A DNA stretch of 64,000 bases from NCBI RefSeq assembly GCF_042660705.1, contig NZ_JBHSUQ010000001.1; one strand, 5' to 3'. Both the position numbers and the translations under genes were made by a program. A model generated the notes under the pieces. That model was given only the letters and a program-made list of their open reading frames with translations. It was not told the DNA's origin and made no database searches. Shown here in pieces: positions 1-10,795 of this stretch. Positions within the stretch are counted from its first letter, which is position 1; every line of letters starts with the position of its first letter. This DNA comes from Undibacterium_A arcticum. Its GTDB lineage: Bacteria; Pseudomonadota; Gammaproteobacteria; Burkholderiales; Burkholderiaceae_D.

Positions 1-2406
1 TCGACCAAGCGACGGGTCAGGTAACCGGAGTTCGCAGTTTTCAGCGCGGTATCGGCCAGACCCTTACGTGCACCGTGGGTCGAGATGAAGTACTGCAACA
101 CGTTCAGGCCTTCGCGGAAGTTCGCGGTAATCGGCGTTTCGATGATCGAGCCGTCCGGCTTGGCCATCAGGCCGCGCATACCGGCCAGCTGGCGGATCTG
201 GGCAGCCGAACCGCGCGCACCGGAGTCGGCCATCATGTAAATCGCGTTAAACGATTCCTGCGTACCGGTGCTGCCGTCGCGACGCACCACGTCTTCCAGC
301 TTGAGCTGATCCATCATGGCCTTGCCGACTTCGTCGCCGGTCTTGCCCCAGATATCGACCACCTTGTTGTAGCGTTCGCCGGAAGTCACCAGACCGGACG
401 CATACTGCTGCTCGATCTGTTTGACTTCCTGTTCGGCGGCCGCAATCAGTGTCGCTTTCTGGGTTGGCACCAGCATGTCATCGACGCAGATCGAGATACC
501 AGCGCGGGTCGCGAGACGGAAACCGGACTGCATCAGCTGATCGGCGAACACGACGGTCGCGCGCAGTCCGCACTTGCGGAACGAGGTGTTGATCAGTTTC
601 GAAATTTCCTTCTTCTTCAGTGCGCGGTTCAGCACCGAAAATGGCAGGCCCTTCGGCAGAATTTCCGACAGGATGGCGCGGCCGACCGTGGTCTCGTAAC
701 GCGTCACGGACTTGTTGAATTCGCCGGTCGCAGCGTCTTTCGGATATTCAGTGATACGCACCGTAATGCGGGTGGTCAGCTCCACTTCCTTGTTGTCGTA
801 GGCGCGGATCACTTCCGAGACGTCGGGGAACATCATCCCTTCATTCTTGCCGTTGATCTTCTCGCGGGTCGCATAGTACAGACCGAGCACGATATCCTGC
901 GACGGCACGATCGACGGTTCGCCGTTGGACGGGAACAGGATGTTGTTCGACGCCAGCATCAGCGTGCGCGCTTCCATCTGCGCCTCGATCGAGAGCGGCA
1001 CGTGGACCGCCATCTGGTCACCGTCGAAGTCGGCGTTGAATGCGGCGCACACCAGCGGATGCAACTGGATCGCCTTGCCTTCGATCAGGACCGGCTCAAA
1101 CGCCTGGATCCCGAGACGGTGCAGCGTTGGCGCACGGTTCAGCATGACCGGATGTTCGCGGATCACGTCTTCCAGGATGTCCCACACTACCGGCTCTTGC
1201 GCCTCGACCAGCTTCTTGGCGGCCTTGATGGTGGTGGACAGGCCCATCAGTTCGAGCTTGTTGAAGATGAAGGGCTTGAACAGTTCCAGCGCCATCAGCT
1301 TCGGCAGACCGCACTGGTGCAGTTTCAGCTGCGGACCAACCACGATCACCGAACGGCCGGAGTAGTCGACGCGTTTGCCCAGCAAGTTCTGACGGAAACG
1401 ACCGCCCTTGCCCTTGATCATTTCGGCCAGCGATTTCAGCGGACGCTTGTTGGCGCCAGTCATTGCCTTGCCGCGACGGCCGTTGTCCAGCAGCGAGTCG
1501 ACCGCTTCCTGCAACATCCGCTTTCATTGCGCGTAATGATTTCCGGCGCGCGCAGTTCCATCAGGCGTTTCAGACGATTATTACGGTTGATGACGCGGCG
1601 ATACAGGTCGTTCAAGTCGGAGGTCGCGAAGCGGCCGCCGTCCAGCGGTACCAGCGGACGCAGTTCCGGCGGCAGCACCGGCAGCACTTCCATGATCATC
1701 CAGTCCGGCTTGATGCCGGAACGCTGGAACGCTTCCAGCACCTTCAGGCGCTTCGCGTACTTCTTGATCTTGGCTTCGGACTTGGACTCTTTCAGTTCAA
1801 CACGCAAGGTTTCGGCATCGCGATGGATGTCGATCGAGCGCAGCAATTCACGGATGCCTTCGGCCCCCATGAACGCGGTGAAATCGTCGCCGTATTCTTC
1901 ATACTTGGCGGCGTAATCGTCTTCCGACATGATCTGGCACTTCTTCAGCGGGGTCATGCCGGGATCGGTCACGACGTAGGCTTCGAAATACAGCACCCGT
2001 TCGATATCGCGCAGCGTCATGTCGAGCACCATGCCCAGACGCGACGGCAGCGATTTCAGGAACCAGATGTGCGCGGTCGGCGAGGCCAGTTCGATGTGAC
2101 CCATGCGCTCGCGGCGCACCTTGGCCAGCGTGACTTCAACGCCGCACTTTTCGCAGATCACGCCGCGGTGCTTGAGGCGCTTGTACTTGCCGCACAGGCA
2201 TTCGTAATCCTTGATCGGGCCAAAGATCTTGGCGCAGAACAGGCCGTCGCGCTCAGGCTTGAAGGTGCGGTAGTTGATGGTCTCCGGCTTCTTGACTTCG
2301 CCGTATGACCAGGAACGGATTTTTCAGGCGACGCCAGACCAATCTTGATCGCGTCGAATGTTTCGTTTTGCTGAACTTGCTTGAATAGATCGAGCAGTGC
2401 TTTCAT
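1..2406 (-). CDS. rpoC: RNA polymerase beta' subunit, 5' part (runs off window start)
   Basis: Largest catalytic subunit of RNA polymerase. The N-terminus MKALLDLFKQVQQNETFDAIK and the zinc-binding region (ICEKCGVEVT) are clear, and the active-site loop NADFDGDQMAVH reads near position 1040. The frame breaks twice. Near 2322 an A-run has 5 bases where 6 are needed (GAA AAA ATC), and near 1522 a run has 3 where 4 are needed (GAA AAG). Correcting both gives one continuous reading to base 1. The gene follows rpoB by 117 bases in the same operon. Because rpoC is essential, both breaks are best read as sequencing errors. The C-terminal portion lies outside the window. Confidence 0.97.
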
Positions 2407-2523
2407 GTTTCACTCCGGTTTGGGGGTGAGAAAAATACGTCTAATGCCTTGCGGGACGGAACTCGCGCCGCGCCCGGTGGCTATTGCCACGAGCGCAGCG
2501 CCCGGTTCAGCGTCCCCAACAAA

Positions 2524-5500
2524 TCAATTGCGTTCCAGATCGATATCGATACCGAGTGAGCGGATTTCCTTGACCAGCACGTTGAACGATTCCGGCATGC
2601 CGGCGTCGATCACGTGGTCGCCCTTGACCAGGTTCTCGTACACCTTGGTCCGGCCATTCACGTCGTCCGACTTCACGGTCAGCATCTCCTGCAGCACATA
2701 CGATGCACCATAGGCTTCCAGCGCCCAGACTTCCATCTCACCGAAGCGCTGACCACCGAATTGCGCCTTGCCGCCCAGCGGTTGCTGGGTCACCAGCGAG
2801 TACGGACCGGTGGAGCGCGCATGCATCTTGTCGTCGACCAGATGGTGCAGCTTCAGCATGTGCATGTAGCCGACGGTGACGTTGCGCTCAAATGCCTCGC
2901 CGGTGCGGCCGTCATACATCGTGACCTGGTTCTTCGAAGGCGTCATGCCGAGCTGTTTTGCGACCGGATCCGGATAAGCCAGGTCCAGCATGCGGCGGAT
3001 TTCGTCTTCATGCGCACCATCGAACACTGGCGTCGCGAACGGCACACCTTGCGTCAGGTTGCTGGCCAGCGTGAACACTTCCTCGTCGCTGAAGCTGTCG
3101 AGGTCTTCCGACTTGCCCGATTCGTTATAAATCGTGGTCAGGAACTTGCGCAGCTCCACCGCCTTGGCCTGCGCCTTCAGCATTTCGCCGATCCGCAGCC
3201 CGAGGCCCTTGGCGGCCCAGCCCAAATGCACCTCCAATACCTGGCCCACGTTCATCCGTGACGGCACGCCCAGCGGATTCAATACCACGTCAGCCGGCGT
3301 GCCGTCCGCCATGTAAGGCATGTCTTCGACCGGGATGATGCGCGAGACCACACCCTTGTTACCGTGGCGTCCGGCCATCTTGTCGCCCGATTGCAGGCGG
3401 CGCTTGACGGCCAGGTAGACCTTGACCATCTTCTGCACGCCTGGCGACAACTCATCGCCCTGGGTCAGCTTCTTGCGCTTTTCTTCGAATGCGAGATCGA
3501 ACTGATGACGCTTCTCGGCGATCGATTCCTTGATCGCTTCGAGCGCGTTGGCAGCATCGTCGTCGGCCGGACGAATGTCGAACCAGTGGTATTTGTCGAG
3601 ATCGTCCAGGTATTCCTTGGTGATCTTGGCGCCCTTGGCCAGCTTCTTCGGACCGCCGTTGACGACTTTGCCAATCAGCATCTTTCCAGACGCTGGAACG
3701 CATCGCCTTCGACGATCCGCATCTGGTCGTTCAGGTCGAGCCGATAACGCTTCAGCTCATCGTCGATGATCTGCTGGGCGCGCTTGTCGCGTGCGATTCC
3801 CTCGCGGGTAAACACCTGGACGTCGATCACGGTGCCGATCATGCCGGATGGCACGCGCAGCGAGGTGTCTTTGACGTCGGATGCTTTTTCGCCGAAAATC
3901 GCGCGCAGCAATTTTTCTTCCGGCGTCAGCTGGGTCTCGCCTTTCGGGGTGACCTTACCGACCAGCGTGTCGCCAGCCTGCACTTCGGCACCGATGTAGA
4001 CGATACCGGATTCATCCAGGCGGGCCAGTTGGTTCTCGGCCAGATTCGAGATATCGCGCGTAATCTCTTCGGCACCGAGCTTGGTGTCGCGTGCGACCAC
4101 CGACAGCTCTTCGATATGGATCGACGTGTAGCGGTCGTCTTCCACCACTTTCTCGGAGATCAGGATCGAATCCTCGAAGTTCAGACCGTTCCACGGCATG
4201 AACGCGACCAGCATGTTCTGACCCAGCGCCAACTCGCCCAGATCGGTCGATGCGCCATCGGCGATCACGTCATGCTTGGCGACGCGGTCACCGACCTTGA
4301 CGATCGGACGCTGGTTGATGTTGGTGTTCTGGTTGGAACGGGTGTATTTGATCAGGTTGTAGATGTCGACACCGACTTCACCTGCGGTCGCTTCTTCATC
4401 ATTGACACGAATCACGACCCGGCCGGCATCGATGTAATCGACCACACCACCGCGTAACGCCTGCACCGTGGTGCCGGAGTCGACCGCCACGGTGCGTTCG
4501 ATACCGGTGCCGACCAGCGCTTTTTCAGGACGCAGGCAAGGCACGGCCTGGCGCTGCATGTTGGCACCCATCAATGCGCGGTTCGCGTCATCGTGTTCGA
4601 GGAACGGAATCAGCGAAGCCGCTACTGATACGATCTGACCCGGCGCCACGTCCATGTACTGCACACGCTCTGGTGATACCAGGATGGTCTCGCCGGCTTC
4701 GCGTGCCGACACCAGTTCATCGGACAACTTGCCCGATTTGTCGATGGTAGCATTGGCCTGGGCGATGATGTAGCGCCCTTCCTCGATCGCGGACAGGTAA
4801 TCGATCTGGCTGGTGATCTTGCTGCCGTCGACCTTGCGATACGGGGTCTCGAGGAAGCCGTATTCGTTCAGGCGCGCATACAGCGCCAACGAGTTGATCA
4901 GACCGATGTTCGGGCCTTCTGGCGTTTCGATCGGGCAGACCCGGCCGTAGTGAGTCGGATGCACGTCGCGCACCTCGAAGCCGGCACGTTCGCGGGTCAG
5001 ACCGCCCGGTCCAAGTGCCGATACGCGGCGCTTGTGGGTGATTTCCGACAGCGGATTGGTCTGATCCATGAACTGCGACAGCTGCGAGGAGCCGAAGAAT
5101 TCGCGGATCGCGGCCGAGATCGGCTTCGAGTTGATCAGGTCGTGCGGCATCAGGTTGTCGGCTTCGGCCTGGCCGAGACGCTCCTTGACGGCGCGCTCGA
5201 CGCGTACCAGGCCGGCGCGGAACTGGTTTTCTGCCAGTTCGCCGACACAGCGTACGCGGCGGTTACCGAGGTGATCGATATCGTCGACTTCGCCGCGGCC
5301 ATTGCGCAGCTCGACCAGGATCTTGATCACGGCCAGCACGTCTTCGTTCGACAGCGTCATCGCGCCGGTCAGTTCATCGCGGCCGATGCGACGGTTGAAC
5401 TTCATGCGGCCGACGGCCGACAGATCGTACCGTTCTTCACTGTAGAACAGGCCCTTGAACAGCGCCTCAACCGAGTCTTCGGTCGGTGGTTCGCCCGGGC

Positions 5501-6635
5501 GCATCATGCGGTAGATCGCGACCTTGGCCGCCATCTGGTCGGTGGTGTCATCCATCCGCAGCGTCTGCGAGATGTAGGCGCCCTGATCCAGATCATTGGT
5601 ATACAAGGTCTGGATGTCTTTTACATTGGCGTCGCGCAACTTGCCGAGCAGCTCGTCGGTCAGTTCGTCGTTGGCATTGGCCACCACTTCGCCGGTATCG
5701 GCGTCGATGATGTTCCTGGCCAGGACGCGGCCCAGCAAATAGTCTTCCGGTACCGAAATGTGCTTGATGCCGGCAGCTTCGACGTCGCGCACATGCTTGG
5801 AATTGATACGCTTGTCTTTTGCGACCAGCACCTTGCCCGATTTGTCGGCGATGTCGAAACGCGCCACTTCACCGCGCAGGCGCTCGGCGACGAATTCCAT
5901 CTCGGCGCCTTCGGAACGCAGCGCAAAATTGTCGAACACGAAGAAATTCGCGAGAATCTGTTCGTGCGTCATGCCGATCGCCTTCAACAGGATCGTGACC
6001 GGCATCTTGCGGCGGCGATCGACGCGGAAGAACAAGATGTCCTTCGGATCGAACTCGAAATCGAGCCAGGAACCGCGGTAGGGAATGATGCGCGCCGAGA
6101 ACAACAGCTTGCCCGACGAATGCGTCTTGCCGCGGTCGTGCTCGAAGAAGACGCCAGGCGAACGATGCAGCTGCGACACGATCACGCGCTCGGTGCCGTT
6201 GATCACGAACGAGCCGGTAGTTGTCATCAGAGGCAGTTCGCCCATGTAGACTTCCTGCTCCTTCATTTCCTTGACCACCGGTTTGGTCGGCGATTCCTTG
6301 TCCAGAATCACCAGACGGACCTTGGCGCGCAGCGGCGACGCGAAGGTCAGGCCGCGCTGTTGGCATTCCTTCACGTCGAACGGCGGATCGCCGAGCACGT
6401 AGGACAGGAATTCGAGGCGCGCAAATCCATTGTGCGACACGATAGGGAAAATCGAGGTAAAGGCCGACTGCAGACCGTCATTCTTGCGCTGGGACGGGAT
6501 GACGTCCTGTTGCAGGAAGCTCAGGTAAGACTCGAGCTGGGTCGCCAGCAGGAACGGAACTTGGTGAACGTTAGCGCGCTTCGCAAATGATTTGCGGATG
6601 CGCTTCTTCTCAGTAAATGAGTAGTGCATGGACAC
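2524..6635 (-). CDS. rpoB: RNA polymerase beta subunit
   Basis: Second-largest RNA polymerase subunit, forming the DNA/RNA channel with beta'. It starts MHYSFTEKKRIRKSFAKR. The rifampicin-pocket stretch with SQFMDQTNPLSEITHKRR is intact. The full span is 4112 bases, one short of a whole-codon length of 1370 residues plus stop. The missing base is at about 3678, where GAAAGATG should be GAAAAGATG (LEKMLIGK). The C-terminal clamp sequences (GGKAQFGGQRFGEMEVWALEAYGA) read normally after the break. The frameshift is a probable sequencing error because the gene is essential. It is co-transcribed with rpoC. Confidence 0.97.
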
Positions 6636-6826
6636 TCCGTGAGTGACAGAAAGGATAAGAATTCAGGTTTCGCTAACCGCTGCTGCATGATCGTTACTGC
6701 ATGACCGTTACAACGAAACCTCAAGCCTCAGCCTCTCAAATTGTTGACCGTCGTGCGCTCTGCCGGTGGCACAGAGTTGCAGTGTGATTCGTCGCAATTT
6801 GAAAACGACAAAGGAGCCAAAGCCGA

Positions 6827-6846
6827 ACCTTTCCTTTCGGAAAGGT
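6827..6846 (-). promoter_or_regulatory. Stem-loop in rplL-rpoB spacer (possible attenuator or processing site)
   Basis: On the coding strand an 8-bp perfect stem (ACCTTTCC / GGAAAGGT) closes a GAAA tetraloop, within the 270-base gap between rplL and rpoB. In E. coli the equivalent gap contains a partial terminator and an RNase III site that set ribosomal protein to polymerase ratios. That this hairpin does the same is inference. No long T-run follows it. Confidence 0.5.
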
Positions 6847-6905
6847 CCTGCGCTTTGACTCCGGCGCTACTTAGTAAATCTACCAAGCGCCCTGGCAAGC
6901 CGAAA

Positions 6906-7275
6906 TTACTTGATTTCGGCTTTCGCGCCAGCGTCTTCCAGCTTCTTCTTGGCGGCTTCCGCGTCTGCCTTGGAGATGCCTTCCTTGACTGGCTTCGGCG
7001 AACCGTCGACCAGATCTTTGGCTTCTTTCAGGCCCAGACCCGTGATTTCGCGCACTGCTTTAATGACGCCAACTTTGTTCGCGCCAAATTCGGACAGAAT
7101 GACGGTGAACTCGGTCTGCTCTTCAACAGCTGCAGCAGCAGCGCCGCCAGCGGCAGGTGCGGACATTGCGGCAGCGGACACGCCGAATTTCTTCGAATGC
7201 CTTGACCAGGTCGTTCAGGTCCATTACGGACATCGCGCCTACGGCTTCCAGGATATCGTCTTTGCTAATTGCCAT
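6906..7275 (-). CDS. rplL: 50S ribosomal protein L7/L12
   Basis: Stalk protein of the large ribosomal subunit that recruits translation GTPases. The N-terminal dimerisation part (MAISKDDILEAVGAMSVMDLNDLVKAFEE) starts at 7275. The alanine-rich hinge and the C-terminal domain (EFTVILSEFGANKVGVIKAVREITGLGLKEAKDLV) follow in another frame. Two bases are missing in an A-run near 7190 (GAAGAAATTC where GAA GAA AAA TTC is expected). The corrected length is 123 residues, normal for the family. The frameshift is most likely a sequencing error. It lies directly downstream of rplJ. Confidence 0.96.
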
Positions 7276-7371
7276 TTGAAACTCCTAAATTAATTCACTA
7301 ATAACATCTAATCAGTATTGACGCAAAAAGCGCCGAAACCGCAGTCGCGAATGATTCGCGACTAGCTGCAA

Positions 7372-7905
7372 TTAAGCTGCTGCAGGTTCGACTTCAGCTT
7401 CGGCCACGACTTCGGCCCCAGCTCCTTTTTTGGCTGCGAGCGCAGCCAGACCACGCGCAAAGCCCGACACCGGCGCCAGCATGATACCCAGCAACTGGGA
7501 CATGAGGACTTCACGGCTTGGGATGCTGGCCAATGCAGTGACAGCCGCTTTATCGAGCGGCTTACCTGCATAGTTACCTGCCTTGACGACCAGCTTGTCG
7601 TTGGTTTTGGCAAAGTCGCTAAGGACTTTGGCTGCGCCAACGGCATCATCCGAGATCGAATAGATCAACGGACCGGTCATTTCGGAGGAAAGGCTAGCAA
7701 ACGCAGTACCTTCAACGGCGCGACGAGCCAGTGTATTTTTCAATACACGCAAGTACACACCCTGGGCACGCGCTTTAGCACGCAGTTGCGTCAGATGACC
7801 AACCTGGATGCCACGATATTCGGCCACGACGATCGTCTGCGCAGTTGCAACTTTCGCAGAGATTTCGGCGACTACAGCCTTTTTGTCATTCAGATTGAGA
7901 CTCAC
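7372..7905 (-). CDS. rplJ: 50S ribosomal protein L10
   Basis: L10 anchors L7/L12 dimers to the ribosome and represses its own operon by binding the leader mRNA. I chose the GTG start at 7905 (MSLNLNDKKAVVAEIS), giving 177 residues. It has a GGAG-type ribosome binding site seven or so bases upstream and matches the usual N-terminus of the family. An upstream in-frame ATG at 7935 would add ten atypical residues. The acidic, alanine-rich C-terminus (EVVAEAEVEPAAA) is typical of betaproteobacteria. Confidence 0.95.
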   Translation of the reverse strand: MSLNLNDKKAVVAEISAKVATAQTIVVAEYRGIQVGHLTQLRAKARAQGVYLRVLKNTLARRAVEGTAFASLSSEMTGPLIYSISDDAVGAAKVLSDFAKTNDKLVVKAGNYAGKPLDKAAVTALASIPSREVLMSQLLGIMLAPVSGFARGLAALAAKKGAGAEVVAEAEVEPAAA

Positions 7906-8211
7906 GATCAACCTCCAGTAATGATGCGCGGACAATAAACAACATGCTTATCGGCCTTGCATCGGTTCGAACACGGCGTCCGAAGTTAGGAGTTCGCGAC
8001 TGGCGGACCAGCCTGGAGACTACAAAACTTGTTCGGGTACACCATCTGCGTTGGGTACCGGCACACTCACCGGCTTTTTAACTTTGCGCATCGAAATGCA
8101 CGCCGCCCAACGGTCTTTGACTGCCTGAACCGCTTTCACACCTTCAAAAAACGGTCCAGCCCAAAGATGCGCCTCATGCCCACAATACGGCGGGCACGAG
8201 GACTTGATTTT
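7906..8211 (-). promoter_or_regulatory. rplJ leader region (rplA-rplJ spacer)
   Basis: A 306-base gap lies between rplA and rplJ with no supportable gene. By position it is where an L10 leader (the autoregulatory binding site for L10-L7/L12) and an internal promoter sit in other proteobacteria. I could not identify the kink-turn by eye, so the regulatory call rests on position only. Confidence 0.4.
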
Positions 8212-8909
8212 TTATTGGTTCGCCAGCGTAGCCTGATCCACGCGCACACCCGTGCCCATGGTCGACGACAGCGATACCTTGCGCAGATACACGCCCTTGC
8301 TGGTCGCTGGCTTGGCCTTGTTCAGTGCCTCTACCAGCGCCAACAGATTGCTCTTCAGATCGGCGTCGGTGAACGATTTGCGACCGATCGTGGCGTGGAT
8401 GATGCCGCCCTTGTCGGTACGATACTGGACCTGGCCGGCTTTCGCGTTTTTCACCGCGGTGGCGACGTCAGGTGTCACGGTACCAACTTTCGGATTCGGC
8501 ATCAGGCCGCGTGGCCCGAGGATCTGACCCAAGGTACCAACGATACGCATGGTGTCAGGCGACGCGATGACGATGTCGAAAGGCATGTTGCCGGCCTTGA
8601 TCTGTTCGGCCAGATCTTCCATACCAACGATGTCAGCACCGGCAGCCTTGGCTTGCTCTGCCTTGTCGCCGGTGGCGAACACCGCGACGCGCACGGTTTA
8701 CCGGTGCCGGCGGGCAGCACCACGGAGCCGCGCACAACCTGGTCCGATTTCTTCGGATCAACACCCAACTGTACCGATACGTCGATCGATTCATTGAACT
8801 TGGCGGTCGCGAATTCCTTCACCAGCGCAACTGCGTTGTCGAACGGATAAGCCTTGGTACGATCGACCTTTGCCTTGAATGCTTTTACGCGCTTGGATAA
8901 CTTAGCCAT
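8212..8909 (-). CDS. rplA: 50S ribosomal protein L1
   Basis: L1 forms the mobile stalk at the ribosomal E site and represses the rplKA mRNA. The start MAKLSKRVKAFKAKVD and the motif GLMPNPKVGTVTPDV are typical. The 698-base span is one short of 232 residues plus stop. The break is near 8698, where GGTAAACCG should be GGTAAAACC (GTGKTVRVAVFA). The start codon overlaps the rplK stop by one base (TAATG), so the two genes are translationally coupled. The frameshift is a probable sequencing error. Confidence 0.96.
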
Positions 8910-9340
8910 TACAGACCCTCCACCGTGATGCCCATGGAACGTGCGGAACCGGCGATGGTGCGCACTGCTGCATCCATATCGGCGGCCGTCAGATCCGGCT
9001 TTTTGAGTGTTGCGATTTCTTCCGCTTGCTGACGTGTCAGCGAGCCTACCTTGTCGGTATGTGGCTTCGGCGAACCCTTCTGGATGCCGGCAGCTTTCTT
9101 GATCAGGAAGGTTGCGGGCGGCGTCTTCATCACGAAGGTGAAGGACTTGTCCGCGAACGCAGTGATGACGACCGGAATCGGCATGCCTGGCTCAACGCCC
9201 TGGGTCTGCGCATTGAATGCCTTGCAGAATTCCATGATGTTCAGACCGCGCTGACCGAGGGCTGGGCCGATCGGAGGAGATGGATTTGCTTTACCAGCTG
9301 GCACTTGCAGCTTGATAAAACCGACGATTTTCTTTGCCAT
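8909..9340 (-). CDS. rplK: 50S ribosomal protein L11
   Basis: L11 binds 23S rRNA at the GTPase-associated centre. I chose the start at MAKKIVGFIKLQVPAGKANP, giving 143 residues, the usual length. An in-frame upstream ATG would add 15 unrelated residues. The N-terminal proline-rich PSPPIGPALGQRGLNIMEFCK and C-terminal GSARSMGITVEG segments are conserved. It is the first gene of the rplKAJL-rpoBC block, 145 bases after nusG. Confidence 0.96.
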   Translation of the reverse strand: MAKKIVGFIKLQVPAGKANPSPPIGPALGQRGLNIMEFCKAFNAQTQGVEPGMPIPVVITAFADKSFTFVMKTPPATFLIKKAAGIQKGSPKPHTDKVGSLTRQQAEEIATLKKPDLTAADMDAAVRTIAGSARSMGITVEGL

Positions 9341-9485
9341 GATGGCTCCTGTGAAGATGAGTGTTAGCGCCGTTCCAACGCACAACTATTGGTCGGGCTC
9401 CTCTGCCGGATTTCGCGAACTTGCATTCGGCGACGCGCCGGAGCGCGCTTGCTACAACACGGCGCATTGCTGCGCCATGACTGAC

Positions 9486-10076
9486 CTAGGCTTTTTCGAC
9501 CTGGCCGAATTCCAGCTCAACCGGGGTCGCACGGCCGAAAATGGTGACGGAGACCCGCACGCGCGATTTCTCGTAATTGACTTCTTCGACGTTGCCGTTG
9601 AAGTCCGTGAACGGGCCATCCTTGATTCGCACCAGTTCGCCGACTTCGTACAGCACTTTTGGCCGCGGCTTCTCGACGCCGTCCTGCATTTGCTGCATGA
9701 TCTTGTCGATTTCGCGGGCCGGGATCGGGGTCGGCTTGTTCGATTTGCCACCGATGAAGCCGGTAACCTTGTTGGTATTTTTCACCAGGTGCCAGGTTTC
9801 ATCGGTCATTTCCATTTCGACCAGCACATAGCCGGGGAAGAATCGACGTTCGGTAACCGACTTTTGGCCATTCTTGACCTCGACCACCTCTTCGGTCGGC
9901 ACCAGAATCTGGCCGAACTTGTCTTGCATGCCGGCACGCTCGACGCGCTCCATCAACGCACGCTGCACGCTTTTTTCCATGCCGGAATAAGCGTGCACTA
10001 CATACCAGCGCTTGCTGCCGGTGCTGGCCGTCGCTGCCGCGCCCTGGTTAGCATCGTCTTGGATAATCTCGCTCAT
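9486..10076 (-). CDS. nusG: Transcription termination/antitermination factor NusG
   Basis: NusG binds RNA polymerase and couples transcription to Rho or to the ribosome. The NGN domain (KRWYVVHAYSGMEKSVQRAL) begins at about residue 22. The C-terminal KOW domain is visible as VGELVRIKDGPFTDFNGNVEEVN. Its 196 residues are slightly longer than E. coli NusG because of an alanine-rich N-terminal extension. The start overlaps the secE stop by one base, as is standard for secE-nusG. Confidence 0.96.
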   Translation of the reverse strand: MSEIIQDDANQGAAATASTGSKRWYVVHAYSGMEKSVQRALMERVERAGMQDKFGQILVPTEEVVEVKNGQKSVTERRFFPGYVLVEMEMTDETWHLVKNTNKVTGFIGGKSNKPTPIPAREIDKIMQQMQDGVEKPRPKVLYEVGELVRIKDGPFTDFNGNVEEVNYEKSRVRVSVTIFGRATPVELEFGQVEKA

Positions 10077-10459
10077 TATTTTTTCCAGCCCAGAATCACG
10101 TCATACAACAAAAACTCGAGCAATTTATCCGTACCCCACAGGAAAATCGCCATGATGACCACAAAACCGAACACAATGGCCGTGATCTGCACCGCTTCCT
10201 TGCGGGTAGGCCAGACCACCTTTTTGGTTTCGCGAACGGCCTCTTTGGCAAACAGAAGAAATTCCCGACCGGTGGTCGAGGTCCAGGCGCAAGCCACAGC
10301 CACCACCAAACCGGCGAGCAAGGCAGCCACGCGCACCACGGCGGGCTTGTCCGCCAGGAAATAGAAACCGACTACGCCCGCAATCGCTGCCGCAACTGCC
10401 AGCGCGATCTTTAATTTATCGCCCGAATTGCCGACGGTTTGCACGGAATGGTTTGACAT
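10076..10459 (-). CDS. secE: Preprotein translocase subunit SecE
   Basis: Inner-membrane clamp subunit of the SecYEG channel. The 127-residue protein has two N-terminal hydrophobic helices (about residues 16-36 and 42-60), then the conserved amphipathic region EAVRETKKVVWPTRKEAVQ, then the essential C-terminal transmembrane helix. The three-helix form matches gammaproteobacterial and betaproteobacterial SecE. It is coupled to nusG and lies downstream of tRNA-Trp. Confidence 0.96.
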   Translation of the reverse strand: MSNHSVQTVGNSGDKLKIALAVAAAIAGVVGFYFLADKPAVVRVAALLAGLVVAVACAWTSTTGREFLLFAKEAVRETKKVVWPTRKEAVQITAIVFGFVVIMAIFLWGTDKLLEFLLYDVILGWKK

Positions 10460-10642
10460 ACTTTTTTACTTTCGGTGCCCTGGATGCAGCGTTTGATATG
10501 ATGAAAACGCGTCTTTTCGCGTCCACGCCGGTGCAATTCTTCGCGGCAACTTCGCTATCTGCGCGGATGGCGCCTGCCTGACGACGTCAACCTCCGTCGC
10601 TTTGTTGCTCACACCACACCAACGCTACACCACCTGAATCGG

Positions 10643-10718
10643 TGGCAGGGGCGGAGGGCCTCGAACCCCCAACCTTCGGTTTTGGAGACCGACGCTCTGC
10701 CAATTGAGCTACGCCCCT
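10643..10718 (-). tRNA. tRNA-Trp (CCA)
   Basis: A 76-base cloverleaf with acceptor stem AGGGGCG/CGCCCCT, D-arm TAGCTCAATTGGCAGAGC, anticodon loop CTCCAAA, T-loop GGTTCGAGGCC and an encoded CCA tail. It sits between tuf and secE, the conserved proteobacterial position. Confidence 0.96.
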
Positions 10719-10755
10719 ACATAAACCTGAAACTGAACCAGAACTACAAGCACTG

Positions 10756-10778
10756 ATGCCGGGCTGTGCCCGGCATCG
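10756..10778 (-). promoter_or_regulatory. Hairpin between tuf and tRNA-Trp
   Basis: A perfect 10-bp GC-rich inverted repeat (GATGCCGGGC/GCCCGGCATC) with a 3-base loop lies 18 bases after the tuf stop. No T-run follows, so it is more likely an mRNA-stabilising or processing hairpin, or a weak terminator, than a full terminator. This fits read-through into tRNA-Trp and secE. Confidence 0.6.
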
Positions 10779-10795
10779 AATGGCAGCGGCTCTAT

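Noticed and set aside
75..1916. A 613-codon plus-strand open frame, and a similar 546-codon one at 4950-6590
   Set aside because: They are antisense to rpoC and rpoB, rich in His/Arg/Gln as expected from the complement of high-GC coding sequence, and match no family.
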